The translations under genes and the position numbers were made by a program. From positions 62,001 through 126,000 of the forward strand of contig JACCGJ010000233.1 of the NCBI GenBank assembly GCA_013407085.1: 64,000 nucleotides of DNA. Reading direction: 5' to 3'. This stretch comes from Atriophallophorus winterbourni (taxonomy: Eukaryota > Platyhelminthes > Trematoda > Plagiorchiida > Microphallidae). Position 1 is the first letter of the stretch, and the number at the start of each line of letters is the position of its first letter. The notes below the pieces were generated by a model. The model ran no database searches. It saw only the letters and a program-made list of their open reading frames with translations, and was not told the origin of the DNA. Positions 51,078-62,999 of the stretch are shown piece by piece.

Positions 51078-51149
51078 TAATGGAAAACAGGGACAGCGAA
51101 ATATCATCACATTCGGCAAGCCAGATCTTTTCGTAATAGAATCTATAGT

Positions 51150-51700
51150 AGCGACGTAGTCATCAAAAAACACTTCGCTGGTTAGGCCATCTACAGCGAA
51201 TGGGAATTCATCGTTTTCCTAACGCCGTTTTTTTGCCACTCCTAACTCGGAATGGTGTAGTTGTAAGCCTGGCCAGGCTCCAGTAGAAGAAATCTTTCCC
51301 TGTTAAACTAGCTGCAGTTGGTGCGACCGATCTCCCAGGCTAGGGACCTAGAGATCAGAATTCGCAGTGTCTTCTTATCCTTAGTGATATTTTTCGAAAT
51401 CTTGTTCAGTGGCGGTCTTGTTGTAGACATGTTGTTAGGGTTTGTTTAATCTTGTATGTTGTCAAGTGAAGTAATGAGGAAAGCTTGTTATGATGCGTGA
51501 CAGTGAACGCCGCAAGGATGCTGTCATGCTGATGTCGCTCCTCTCGTTCACGACACTTGATTGAATGCATGTTTGAGTGGAGGTGTAGGCACCTCATCCT
51601 AGTGTGTCTGTGCCTAATCTTTTATAGTTTTACTAGATTTTTGGTCCCACTTTATCTCCTTTTTTTAAATTTTCACGATATTATGGTTGTATAGCAGTTA
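51150..51700 (+). pseudogene. RTE-like LINE (type E) 3' end
   Basis: Shares GCTGGTTAGGCCATCTACAG (ending of the coding part), CTAACTCGGAATGGTGTAGT, GGTGCGACCGATCTCCCAGG, CAGAATTCGCAGTGTCTTCT with 55.8-56.1 kb, and the GAGGAAAGCTTGTTATGATG block with 13.8 kb. Confidence 0.7.
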
Positions 51701-51714
51701 AGAACTTGGTCCTT

Positions 51715-52180
51715 GTTTCCGAGTCCAGCTTTGGGCCTGCACGAGTGGCTCTCCGAGCCCGGCGGAACTGCTTCTACCAACAGGAGAAGGTGCGAGGTCG
51801 TGTGACTGGCGCCTGAAAACCAGTTTGCTTCGGGCAGATGTAGCTCGTTAGCCTGGGAGTGCATTTCATCTAAGTGAAGGAAAACCCTGATTTTAAACCT
51901 CCGCTGCCTTGCGGGATACCCTATAGCGGGAAAGGCTTCGGGAGAAAACCCTGAGGAAAAACCTGGAACAGAGTCTGGTAGACCGTTAGTTGGTGCACAC
52001 CACCTCTTTTTGGCAACTCCCTGCTGCCTTGCAGGTTGCACAGTATGTTGTGCGATGGCTTGAGAAGCTGACTCGAACAAACGCCAAGTGGTGCTGAGGA
52101 CGCCGCTTTGTACCCCAATTCCCAAGAATCTTCATTTAAGCCGACTCATCCTCCAGGAGGAGATAGTCGCACACAAGTAC
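51715..52180 (+). repeat. Repeat family B, copy 5
   Basis: GAGCCCGGCGGAACTGCTTC, TGACTGGCGCCTGAAAACCA, GGGAAAGGCTTCGGGAGAAA, GGACGCCGCTTTGTACCCCA, TCCTCCAGGAGGAGATAGTC: very close to copy 1, including the same 3' end. Confidence 0.8.
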
Positions 52181-52194
52181 AAGTACCGGTGTAA

Positions 52195-52440
52195 TGCTGT
52201 CAATGATGATGCCCATCTCATGATATACGATTGCCCGTTGCTGGTTTTGCTGTCGATCGTATGGATCGGCTTATGTAGCAGCCGCTGATTGTTGATATCG
52301 ATCTTACGATCTTTGTTACTTTTTGTGAATCTGAAAATAGTTGTTGAACTGTTTCAATGCATGCGGCTCATAATCGTAATATCCATACCTGATGAGTGCG
52401 AATAACACCAAACCGGTCGTAGAGTTTATGTGACTGAACT
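52195..52440 (+). repeat. Hammerhead-bearing repeat, second copy
   Basis: Homologous to 23905-24117 from GAACTGTTTCAATGC to ACCGGTCGTAGAGTTTATGT. Confidence 0.55.
52389..52418 (+). ncRNA. Decayed hammerhead core
   Basis: CTGATGA (52389-52395), then GTGC-GAATA-ACAC, CAAACCGGTC. The core GAAA has become CAAA and one stem II pair is lost compared with 24028, so it should be inactive. Confidence 0.5.
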
Positions 52441-52549
52441 GCGCGAAAATACGGATTTTTATTTACGCTTCTGCTTGTCTTCCTTTATATGATCTTCAAT
52501 CAATTATACTATAGCTGTAATACTGTTCCTCTACTACTATTTTTCCCAG

Positions 52550-52862
52550 GCTACAATGGCTGTCGACTTGCCTGAGGCTAAACCCGACACGATACAAGAG
52601 ATTTTCACCGACAAATTTCAATACATCAATTTAGACCACTACAATATTTATCACTTTGAAGAGCTAGCGATTGATGACCGACGCTATCAGTTTCGCCTTT
52701 CAACCAAAGGAGATTTGATGACAATAGTGACGCAAATTGCTGGACGCGCTGTACTGCTGGTCTCAGTGTGGACCGGGATGGATTACGAGAAACGATTAAA
52801 AGAAATTCATGATCACATTCTAGATTTGGAGAAGTCGGGCTCGCTTCCGCCGGATTTTCGAG
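52550..52862 (+). CDS. Coding exon of an unidentified host gene
   Basis: A strong acceptor (polypyrimidine then TTTTCCCAG) precedes GCTACA and an ATG at 52556; the frame stays open to a GTAATT donor at 52863. The 102 codons (MAVDLPEAKPDTIQEIFTDK, FRLSTKGDLMTIVTQIAGRA, LDLEKSGSLPPDFR) look like a folded cytosolic domain with alternating strands and a C-terminal charged helix. There are no membrane segment and no repeat relatives here. I do not recognise the family. The partner exons were not found downstream; they may lie beyond the window or among the LINE fragments. Confidence 0.55.
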
Positions 52863-53029
52863 GTAATTTTACACCCAATTTGGTCGTTTGTACCTCGGTT
52901 TTGTTTATCGAGTGCTTTTTACCATTCGTTCGCTGATTTCTCGAGTTTAGATTCAACTTTTCTATGTTTCTCATACAAATTAATATTATGGTTTTTGGCT
53001 TCCTTCGGTTGATGTCGACCATGGATATA

Positions 53030-54480
53030 CATCACAGACGCATAAGGATTTTATGCACAGCAGCGTTTCAACTGACTAACAGTCTGATTCTGGATAAATA
53101 ATCTCTCCCGCAATAATCAGTACTCGACCGATCACTGGCATTTGCGCGCTGCCGGCACGAACTACATTTCACAACTCAGAACAGTTTTTGCCCTTTCTCA
53201 GCTTTGAGATGACGCTCCACACACTACCTCCAAAAAAGCAGGTAAGAGAAAGTTCTTCCCAACTGGTAGCATCAATATCTAGAGCTCGAAGGTCGACTTC
53301 CCAATTTTAACTCCATTGTGCAGATCTTTTACAATACCACAATTTTCCATTCTGCCGTTGTAGAGTGGACATGCTCTGTAGACCAGTTCTAGAAAGCACT
53401 TCTGCATTTGTTGATTTGTTCATCCACATTACGTTCAAGATGCGACGGACGCTCCTTGAATGGAAAGCATTGAGCTTCCGTTCGTGTTTTGCGTGGATTG
53501 TCCATGTTTCGTTGCCATGCTGTAAAGCATTTAGTACGCACGCGCTTTATTCCATCATCTTTGTCTTCACCGTCAGCTTGCAATTGACCCAAACACGAGA
53601 GTTCAACCGGGACAGGATGGCAGCTGCTCTGTCAGTTCGCTAACCAATCTCAGTTTCTAGCCCTTTGTTATCTGCAGTAGTTCAACCATGTGTTGGCCTC
53701 CTTCGATCGATGTCGACCATGGATGTACAGCACAATCGCGTGAATGTTCAAGTTTTGCAGCTTTTAGAGTGACTAAACAGTCCGGTTCAAGCTGACAGTT
53801 TTCAACAGTGATGTTGGTAGGCGAAAACACCCCTTGACCTAAGATTTTTTCTTACTGATCGTAAACCCAAAGTCTTTGTATGGCGACGAAAAGTAGTCCG
53901 TTTGCCACTGGAACTGCTCTTGGTAGTAAGCAATGAAGGCTGCATCGTCGGCAAACAGTAGGTTAATGCCTTCTCTTATCCTCCTAAAGCGTCCTCTATC
54001 AGTAGGGACCTTAAAATGCCGCACAGCGCGGGAGAAAGACCAGATCCTTGTTAGAAGCCTCGGTGAATTTCAAAGGGTTCTGAACTGCAAACATTAAAAT
54101 GTACTGAGCTCTTCATGCCAAAAATGGAATGCAATAACGATTTTGAGCAGTTTTAGAGGGCAGCCTATAACATCAAGCATTTTGAAAAGACCCTCCCTGC
54201 TGACGTTGCCGAATGCCTTCGTTAAATCAATAAAAGCAGCATATAATGGCATACACTGTTCCTGACACTTTTCTTGGAGTTTTCTCGGGAATAAGATCAC
54301 GTCTACGTCTGATCTTACCCACTGAGATTCGGAATAAACTCCATCAGCTAATTCCTGTAGCCGCATCTGTAAAACTTCATCAAGCAATTTGCCTACAACA
54401 TTTAGAATAAAAATTAATCGGTAATCGTTGCAGTAATCTCAATCACCCCTAATCTTAGCGTGATAATCTTGGTGTCTCGC
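53030..54480 (-). pseudogene. RTE/L2-like LINE (type F), decayed copy
   Basis: The minus strand from 54390: QEKCQEQCMPLYAAFIDLTK, AFGNVSREGLFKMLDVIGCP (RT motif A region), then INLLFADDAAFIAYYQEQFQ (catalytic FADD at about 53965) and KDFGFTISKKKS. Further on, in changed frames, a NAF-HSRSVRRILN block down to about 53380. It has the same structure as the copy at 58.2-60.1 kb. Confidence 0.75.
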
Positions 54481-54654
54481 TTCTCTTGTGGGACACACTC
54501 ATCCTGCTAGCACCGAAGAAGCCTTTGATATAGTGGTTGTAATATAGCTGTTCTACCGTGTTAGATGCGTTCAGGTGGAATTCCGTCGTCACCAGGAGCC
54601 TTTCCGCTGGCTAAGTGGCCGATGGTTCTTTTTGGCTCATCAATTGTAATATGT

Positions 54655-54995
54655 ATGGTGCATGAAATCACAAACCTGTTCCAGGCAAAGTGTCACACAG
54701 TCGGCCGATAGAAACGCATTATTCAATACCTTATTGCTTGAGCAGCACTTATGTGCTCGTGCAGTACTTATGTGCTATGCGTCTAACCCCGTGCTAAATT
54801 GATTGGCGAACGGCAGTTAGCTGCATGCTGAAGCACACTGGTGTCTCACTACCATCTATATTCTCTGTTTCCTTTCTCATATCTGTCTAGGCCTGTGCAA
54901 CCTGATAGTATCTTCGCCCACGTGCGTCTCTGACTGTGCGGCACTTGGCCTTGATCAGGCTTGTGCTTTCATACATACATACATACATACATGCA
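54655..54995. repeat. SINE-like family A: a reverse scrap and a forward copy
   Basis: A reverse ACAAACCTGTTCCAGGCAAA (54655-54705), then a forward copy from about 54745 (CCGTGCTAAATTGATTGGCG, TATCTGTCTAGGCCTGTGCA, GTGCTTTCATACATACATAC). Confidence 0.75.
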
Positions 54996-55089
54996 TATTA
55001 CTCAAAGATGTCCCGCAAAAGTACGTTAACATATTTCTGGCGCTTTATTCCTATAATTCTAGGTGCGTTGCCGGGTGGCACTTTTTCAT

Positions 55090-56215
55090 TTTTAAATGAT
55101 TGTGTAAATATATATATATATATAGCGTGTCAGTCAACTTTCCTACGGTTAGTGTTGTCCGACAAGGGTGTTCAATTTCTCTACTTTTGTTCAATTTTGT
55201 AATTCTCACTATAATCGATGCATGTAATGCTGGCGCACCGACACCGAGCATTGAGATCAGCCGCGACAAGAGAGTTTTTGATATATATTATACCGACGAC
55301 GTAGTTCTACTCTTCGATTCCTATACGATTGCTCACTCTACTTTAGATCGACTATGTAGTATCATACCGCCCTTCGGTATGAGCTTTGCATCTTCCAAGT
55401 ACAAAATTCTGTTACAGGATCTTGATCGGACCGAAACAGCGCCAAGCGTCAATAATGAGGAGCTTGCTACTCTAGACTATTTTACCTATTTAGGTAGTTG
55501 CGTTGCTAGCAACGCTTGTTGAAATAATGAGATCTCAGCTCGCATTTCCAGAGCTACGGCGGCTTTTCGTAACTTGGGTCATCTGTGGCGTCAAACAAGT
55601 TTGTCTCCAAAACTCAAGGGTAGAGTCTACAAAGTTACAGTACGTGCGGTTTTACTGTAGCGATGTGAAACCTGGACACTGGGAAAGGAAGAAATAAGAC
55701 CTCTGTAGGTTTTTCACAACCGCTGTTAGCGCACCATCGCTGGAGTTACTTGGCACCATCGGATACATAACGCAACTGTGAGTAATAGAATTTTCCGTCA
55801 TCGAAGAACAATTTATCGTACTCAGACTTCGCTGGTTAGGCCACGTACTGCGAATGGGAAATCATCGTTTTCCTAACTTGGTTTTTTGTCACTCCTAACT
55901 CGAAATGGTGTAGTTGTAAAGCTGGTCAGGCTCAAGTAGATAAAAGTTTTGACTGTTAAACTAGCTGCGGTTGGTGCGACCGATCTCCCAGGTTGGGGTC
56001 CAAGAGATCAGAATTCGCAGTGTCTTCTTACCCTTAGTGATATTTTTCGAAATCGTGTTCAGTGGCGGTCTTGCTGTAGACATCTTGTTGGAGTGTTTGC
56101 TTAATCTTTTTTGTCCCCACCCTTCCCATTTTTTTAATTTTCACGATATCATGGTTGTATGGCAGTTAAGCACTTGGTCCTTGTTACCGGTATAATGCTG
56201 TCAATGATGATAATT
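55090..56215 (+). pseudogene. RTE-like LINE (type E), RT second half to 3' UTR
   Basis: VSVVRQGCSISLLLFNFVIL is RT motif B. IYYTDDVVLLFDSY is motif C with YTDD in place of YADD. LATLDYFTYLGSCVASN and, after a frame change, LGHLWRQTSLSPKLKGRVYK lead to CETWTLG. The frame ends near 55700; the shared 3' UTR runs to about 56215. It is truncated 5' at about 55090, next to a (TA)n run. Confidence 0.8.
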
Positions 56216-56372
56216 GCGCACAGTCAATGACTGCATATGAGCTAAAGTTACCTAGTTCTAGACAGATATATGAAAGGAAAATAGCAAAGGCAGTGAGACT
56301 CCAACGTGTTTTCGCATGCAGCTCACTACTTCTGGCACAGCACAGAAATGCTGCATAATTGCACATCCGTGC
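56215..56372 (-). repeat. SINE-like family A, reverse copy
   Basis: GCACAGTCAATGACTGCATA, GTGAGACTCCAACGTGTTTT, GCAGCTCACTACTTC, AGCACAGAAATGCTGCATAA. Confidence 0.7.
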
Positions 56373-56749
56373 TCATCAAGGGTAGTAGAAATGTCTGATG
56401 TTCAATGGTTGTTAAATGGTGGATTAGACCGGATAAGTGCTCGAACTTGACAATCGGGTTATCATATCGCCAATTAATGAGTGCTGTTTTAAGCTTTTTT
56501 GGACTAACGGCTGTTTTGATACCACCATACATGCCTTGAAAATTACCAGTATCAGCAGCTTATGGATACCGAAGCTAATTACTTTCTAATAGTCTAGTGG
56601 ACCCTATTCCTAACGGTTCTAATAAGCTGTAAGTTTTATTTTATTGGCATTCGTTTGAACTCCAAAAATTTGAACTTTTCTCACCTAGGATAGCGATAAT
56701 GATGAAAACCTTGGCTTCGAACCATAAGCGACTCAACATATGCAGTTTT

Positions 56750-57090
56750 TAAGCGATTCTCAGTTTAGCTGCTGAATCTAGTGGGGTTATTTTGCTGAAC
56801 TCGTTTGTGAAAGCTTGTCGGTGTCGCAGTTTGTATTCTGGTATGATCTTGTGAGGTCTGCGTTTTTTTATATTTGCTCGCTTAACGAGAATAAGATCAA
56901 GCTGGTGTCCAGGCTTCGACCGAGGATGTTTCGAAGAGTTACAAGCACTGAACTGTGTGTATAGTTCTAAAAGGCGTTGTCTATTTTCGTTTTTCTTCCT
57001 ACCTTGAACTTTCCTAGACAGTTTGGCTAAGACTCGTGATCTGCACCAACTCTGACATTGAAAGGACTGCCGCGAGACGATAAATAGCAT
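56750..57090 (-). pseudogene. LINE endonuclease end fragment
   Basis: The minus strand reads SKHPRSKPGHQLDLILVKRA, NIKKRRPHKIIPEYKLRHRQ, AFTNEFSKITPLDS; this resembles the C-terminal part of RTE-type endonucleases (RSK.GH.LDLILV). There is an N-terminal LELYTQFSACN. No adjoining RT on this strand. Confidence 0.5.
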
Positions 57091-57299
57091 CTTTTCTAGC
57101 AGGGCTCTGAAAGAGTGTCGGCGTTTAAACCCGCACTAACGTAATTATACCGTACTGCGCTTCCGATTTAGAGTCGAACTCCACTCTGCTTGGTTCTGCT
57201 ACTTTTATTAGTTTGTTTCGCACACCAAACCCAACTTCATGTAGTCAAGACTTGTCAGAACACGTTTTTAAAAAATGTGTGATCTTTTTATTTTAACTT

Positions 57300-57545
57300 A
57301 CTGGTGTCTGGTAGCCACGTCGACTTTCAGCCTAGTCTATTGTGAAGCCTAGAAGATGAATATCATACAAATATTTCGTTCACAACATTTGATTGATTGA
57401 ATGTTTCATTCTGGATGTTTTCAATTCATCTTAACGTGTCTACGCTTAATCTTCTATATGTTCACAAGCTTTTTAGTTCCCACTCTTCCACATCTTTTTA
57501 GAATTTTAACGCGACATGTTTGAATGCTAGTCAAGCGCTCGGTTC
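57300..57545 (+). repeat. Type E LINE 3' UTR scrap
   Basis: Diverged CAACATTTGATTGATTGAAT, GTGTCTACGCTTAATCTTCT, TTTTTAGAATTTTAACGCGA match the 3' UTRs at 13.9, 51.6 and 56.1 kb. Confidence 0.5.
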
Positions 57546-57640
57546 ATGAAACCGGACAATATCCTAGCCCATATGCAGTATATGACTGTGTGGCTCTTTG
57601 CCTGGATCCGGCTTTTGATTTCATGCATACACCCACCCAC
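57546..57640 (+). repeat. Family A 3' end
   Basis: ATCCTAGCCCATATGCAGTA, GTGGCTCTTTGCCTGGATCC, GGCTTTTGATTTCATGCATAC. Confidence 0.65.
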
Positions 57641-58239
57641 CAATGAATTACTATCCATGAAGATGATGATTATGATGACGAAATATTTAATAGCCTTCTC
57701 CATTGAACGGTTATGCTATTCGAGATGGTTGGTGCATGGTTGTTGTCGGCAACAATAAGCGATACTACATCTGCCCATGATTTGTTTCCACATTATCATT
57801 CGTCCTCTATACCAATACATGGGCTCACGCGATGCATGCATAACTATCACGCAATAAAGAGGTGCAGGATTCTAATTTACATTTATTTCAAAAAACTTTT
57901 CGTTGTATCAAATTTCGGAAACAGTTCAAACTCTGGATACCGTGACGACTGTTCCTGTCTTCTGTCTCTGCTTTTATTCGTTGACTGGGTTAAGTGTTAA
58001 AAGAATTATCCACTAAGTACCAGCTGCGAACACATGTCAAGAAGCGTTTGATATTTACAGTTTGTGGAATTTACAAAAGAAACCGACGTAACACGCAGTG
58101 AAATTAGGTTGAAGTCAACTGGGTTGTTTCGTCTACCTTATTTGTGCTACATGCTGGTGATGCGATTAGTCTATGTCCATAAACGGGGAGCAGAGTTCAA
58201 AAAACAACTGTTGTTGTTGGTCCACTTCAGTCGATGTCC

Positions 58240-60135
58240 ATTATGGATGCACATCACAATCGCATGATTTTTCATGTTCCACAGCTTTACGATTGACTGA
58301 AGATTCCGATCCGACAGGAACAATCTCTCCCGCAGCGCTCACAGGCAGTACTAGGTCGGTCGGTGTCGGTTGCACGCTGGCGACGTGTTCTGCGTTCAGC
58401 AGCCAAGAGATGTATCTGCCCCCTCCAGCTTGCAGACGGACCTTTGCACAATGCCTCCGATGTGAGCCGTCAAGAACAAGTATTTCCCAGCTCGCGGGGT
58501 CAATGCCAAGAGCGTTCATATCTCTTGCAAACGTCTTTGTACCGCAAGCGCGGTCTGCCCAATGTTCGAATTCCTAATCGCAACTCACCATAGAGTAGAT
58601 CTTTCGGAATACGACCATTTTCCATTCTGTAGACATGGCCAAGCCACCGCAGACGGCGCTGTATTAGTAGATTGAACATGCTCTGTAGACCAGCTTTCGA
58701 AATCACTTCAGCATTAGTAACTTTATCCATCCGCGATATGTTGAAAATACGACGGATGCTTCGTAGATTGAAAGCATTCAGGTTCCGTTCGTGTGTTGCG
58801 TGTGTGGTCCAGGTTTCACCGCCATACTGTAAAGCATTTAGTATGCACGCGCTGTATACCATAATTTCTGTCTTTACCATCAACTTGCGGTTACCCCAAA
58901 CACGAGATTTCAATCGGGACAATTGGCAGCTGCTCTACCAATCCGCTTATCAATCTCCATCTCTAGCGAGAGGTTATCCGCAATGGTTGAACCAAGATAT
59001 GTGAAATGATGTACTGGTTCAAGCTGACTGTTTCCAATAGTGATGATTGGAGGCGAAACAATCTATTGACCAAGGTCTTGCTCATGCTGATTGTTAGCCC
59101 AAATTCTTTGTTGCTGGAGATATTCTTGGGTGTGAGCAATAATGCCTGCATCATCGGCAAACAGCTGGTCACGGATTAGCACATCCCGTACCATTATTTG
59201 TGCTCTCAACCGGTTCAGGTTGAAAAGCTTGCCATCACTTCGCGTTCGTAGGTAAATGCCTTCTGTTCTCGTACTAAAAGCGCGCTTCAGAAGCGGAGCA
59301 AAGAAAATGACAAAAAGCTTGGGAGAAAAGACACTCTTGTTTTACGCGACGGCGAACTTCAAAGGCTTCTGAACTGAAACCGTTAAGATGGACTGAGCCC
59401 TTCATGCCAGCGTGGAACGAAATAACGATTTTGAACCGTTTTGAGGAGCAGCCTATCAGGTCAAACATTTTGAAAAGACTCTTCCTGCTGACGTAATCGA
59501 ATGTTTTCGTTAAATCAATAAAAGCAGCGTATAATTGCGTACGGTGTTCCCGACACTTTTCTTGAAGTTGTCTTACGGAGAAGATCAGGTAAATGGTTTT
59601 TCTTCCCCCGCGGAAGCCACATTGTCATTCGGAGTAAACTCTATCAGTTAAATCTTGTGGCTCGGTCTGTAAGACTAGCAAACAATTTGCCTATAACATT
59701 CATATGGGAGATTCCCCTGTAATTGTACCAGTCGCCCCGATCACCCTTATTCTTCAATAGCGTGATGATCCTTGTGCCTCGCATCTCTTGTGGGACACGC
59801 CTCCTGCCAGCGCTGATGAAGCAAATGGTGAAGTTGCTGTAATTATATTGTTCTACGGCATTTTCTGAGCTCAGGTGAAATTCCATCTTCAGCAGGGGTC
59901 TCCCGTTTCGCTAAGCGGTCGATTGCCCTATTGAGCTCATCAAGAGTTGGCAACCGCTCAACATTTTCAAGTGCATGCTGTGAAACCGTACTGGCCCTAG
60001 AGTAGAGAGAGAGGAGAATTGCTCTACCTTTCTTCTTCCATCTGCTTCTAATGGACAACTACAGAGAGTCGAATCCAACTTAGTTTCGTGCCCTCGATGG
60101 CTAAGTTTCTGGTGGCCGTTGATGTTTTTTTGCAA
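58240..60135 (-). pseudogene. RTE/L2-like LINE (type F), RT to C-terminus
   Basis: In order on the minus strand: PTLDELNRAIDRLAKRETPA, VPQEMRGTRIITLLKNKGDR and YRGISHMNVIGKLFA (RT start); YAAFIDLTKTF, KSLFKMFDLIGCSSK and FHAGMKGSVHLNGFSSEAFE (motifs A-B region); QLFADDAGIIAHTQE (motif C, FADD, about 59150); GNSQLEPVHHFTYLGSTIAD; RVWGNRKLMVKTEIMVYSAC; CKAGLQ-like region; and the diagnostic RRLRWLGHVYRMENGRIPKD. It ends near ALGIDPASWEILVLDGSHRR. Stops and frame changes at about 59880, 59640, 59270 and 58925. Endonuclease and ORF1 absent. Confidence 0.85.
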
Positions 60136-60139
60136 TCAT

Positions 60140-61490
60140 CCTCGAACATGTGCTTTTTCGTCGTCAGGTATTTGTATTACGATGTTATTCATCTCTTTTC
60201 AGCCCTAATCGGTCAAACCAATAATCCTACTTCATGAGTCGGCAATATTTCCTCTCGAAAGCTCTTACTTTCGTGGCAGCGACACTGTTATTTGTATAGA
60301 TGTACGTTTGTTTACTCAAATATATGTATCCTTATTTTACTCCAAGACTTCTGCTTTTGTCTTTCGTGGATGCGTTGTTCACTTCAGGTTTTAGATTGTC
60401 GGTTCTTACTTTGTAATTCATATCTACGATTTTACCCCTAATCACTGCGTAGCCAAAAATCGTTGGCCTGAAAGCGCTGCTTTGGTCACTATGAGTGCCT
60501 ATGCATCAAAACCACAAGCCGCTTTGGGGAACTATTATTTAATTTTGTCAGATATAAGTAAGTGATAATACCAGCTTAGCATCGGCATTTTCTTCGCCTA
60601 CACCTCTGGTGTCAATCGGTTTATCTCGGTGTTACATGTGTAGTACACAAGTTGTATGTTTATATGAAACTACAGGCTGATCCACAGTCGTGGACTGCAC
60701 GTGTGCTGAGATACGCAAGTAGTGCATAATCGCTATTTTTATAGCCCCTGGTCTAAAGGCAGCTGTAAACTGTCGTATGTATATACGTTCTTAATTGATT
60801 CACCAAGAAGCCATGTGCAGGACAATTGTATTGCATCAAGTTGCAAGTCGGTTTTAAGTGTTAACTTCTTACTTTAGATCTTCATCGAAAGCGTTTCATT
60901 ACTAGCATTTTGCGTTGGTTATTTGCTTTGGAATTATGTTTGAACATTACTATTATGGAGTAAATCTTAACGAACTGAGATTTCATGCACTGTTGAATGA
61001 TTGGAGAATCCTAGTGTTCGTTTAAGCGGTGTTTGATTGGTTTCGCGTTAAGGTATTTGTAAAGTTAGTATAATAATGTGCTTCGTGTGAGTGCTGGCGT
61101 TTATTGTGTGGTACAAGAACCCAATGATGTTTGCGAGAAGCATGCCGAATATTTACCTTGGAATTGATGGTCGTTTCTCTTATGGATGTCAGGTGTACTC
61201 AGAGTTTTGTTGGTGGGTAAGATTTCGTTCTCAAATCGTCACATCGGTTTGTTGAACCCGATTCTTTTGGTCAGTTTATTTACACCTTACTTAACGAGCC
61301 TCTTGCGTTTCATATGCGGTAGTACTCATCTACAACTAACACCTGTTGTATTAGAATAGCTGATTTGCTTGAATTTATGTTGCCCAATGACGCATGAACA
61401 CTGCCGGTATGTTTTCTGTTAACTAGCATGTTGATTGTTGTCAGTTGTACGATGAAATCTGCCGGCGTATTTAACTAAACTCACCCTGAG
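60140..61490. other. Unassigned, with a family A scrap near 60665-60720
   Basis: No coding region recognised. GGCTGATCCACAGTCG and GTGGACTGCACGTGTGCTGA at 60675-60705 are a weak reverse family A end. Confidence 0.35.
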
Positions 61491-61494
61491 ACTG

Positions 61495-61700
61495 TATGAA
61501 ATCGCAAGCCTGGATCCAGGCGAAGTGCCGCAAAATCTTAGTCATCAGTGGAGCTGCGATACTGTCAGATTGTCCAATTCCAAGCAGATATATGAATTGG
61601 GAAATGTCAGCGAGACTGCAGTGCGTTTCCGGTAAAGCTCAATACTAGTGATAAATTACTTTAACACGGTTTTGCCTGTGCAATTGCACATCCATGCAAA
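61495..61700 (-). repeat. SINE-like family A, reverse copy
   Basis: GCAAGCCTGGATCCAGGCGA, GCGATACTGTCAGATTGTCC, GCGTTTCCGGTAAAGCTCAA, TGCAATTGCACATCCATGCA. Confidence 0.65.
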
Positions 61701-62261
61701 TGTCGCCTATTCTATTGGCTATTTACTCCATAATTGGTCTGGTCATCTTAAAATTCTTTTCTTCCAAGCTCAGTTTCCAATGATTCATAGCATGTCGCAT
61801 GGTTAGAGGTTAGGAGGGAATATGTCGTCCGAATTTCAATCAGACGATCCAGGAAATATGCTCAACTCAGATCCTCACCCAACCCAGGTGTAAAATGAGT
61901 GCCAACAATAGTTATGAAAATAACTGCGATAACCTAGTACCATGTTCAAAGGGTGTTATCATATCATTTATATTGCTTAGTGTTGAATAAATCGGAGATT
62001 GTCAAGATCATCGCACATATATGGGCATGCTTTTCCATCGAGTAAGCTTGGCTAAGGCTTATTAATCAAGACTACATTATTCACTATTATGGCTCGGTTT
62101 ACCCAATTTCTCCGCTCCGTTTTTCCTTTCATCCTTGATTTAAAGAAAATCGGTTCGTTTACCAGTATGTCAACGAGTACGAGTGCCTCATGCTTCCAAG
62201 CACTGTGAATTAGTGCAGTTGCAATAAATGTATGTTTAGCCGTTGCAATTGTACGTAGTTT

Positions 62262-62460
62262 ATTTCAGTACTGAACAGGTAACACCTTGCTAAATTGATT
62301 CACCACCGGTACTCAGATGCACGCAAAAACACGCTGTATTTTCCCTGTCATTTTTCATTTTCCCTTATATCTGTCCAAGTGTGGGCAACCTGACGGTAAC
62401 TTAACCCATGCACAGTCTCAGGCAGTGGCACTAAATCAAGCTTGTGATTTCATACCTACC
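62262..62460 (+). repeat. SINE-like family A, forward copy
   Basis: ACACCTTGCTAAATTGATTC, TTATATCTGTCCAAGTGTGG, GCAACCTGACGGTAACTTAA, CAAGCTTGTGATTTCATACC. Confidence 0.65.
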
Positions 62461-62999
62461 AGCTATTATGCGTGTCTAAATGACTTGACATCTTTCTAAG
62501 TTACTTGTTATGTCCACCTAGATGCATTTCACATTTATGTTTATTCAGCGATACTATATGGCCAGAATCGGTTACACTTAATAATTGATCGGAAACTGAC
62601 TTATTTCTTTAGCGCTTATTTACCGTACCGAAGATTGAACCTTGCTCTCCAGAATGGATATCAGAATCTGCATTTCGTTTAAATTTATTGAGCATAATAG
62701 AATTATGCATTCAATTAACACTCGTAACGTAGTAACCTGGTGATATTTTCGTTAATTGAAGAGTATTGGTCGTTCACCTTGTTTTTGAGGTGGATTATAT
62801 ATTGTTATTTCATACAAACACTGTTTGGGTCAGTCATTCCGTAAAGCCCGTAGTAAAAAGGTTATACGAACTCGATTTCAACACCTTTTTCATGTGTGTT
62901 ACTGATACTGAAAAGATCTATAGTGTTTCTCACATCCCCCGAGTTACATATTAAAACTGGTTTCCTTAGTGTACACGTTCGTCTGCTATATACTGTAAG
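62461..62999. other. Unassigned
   Basis: No gene, shared repeat or RNA gene recognised. Confidence 0.35.
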
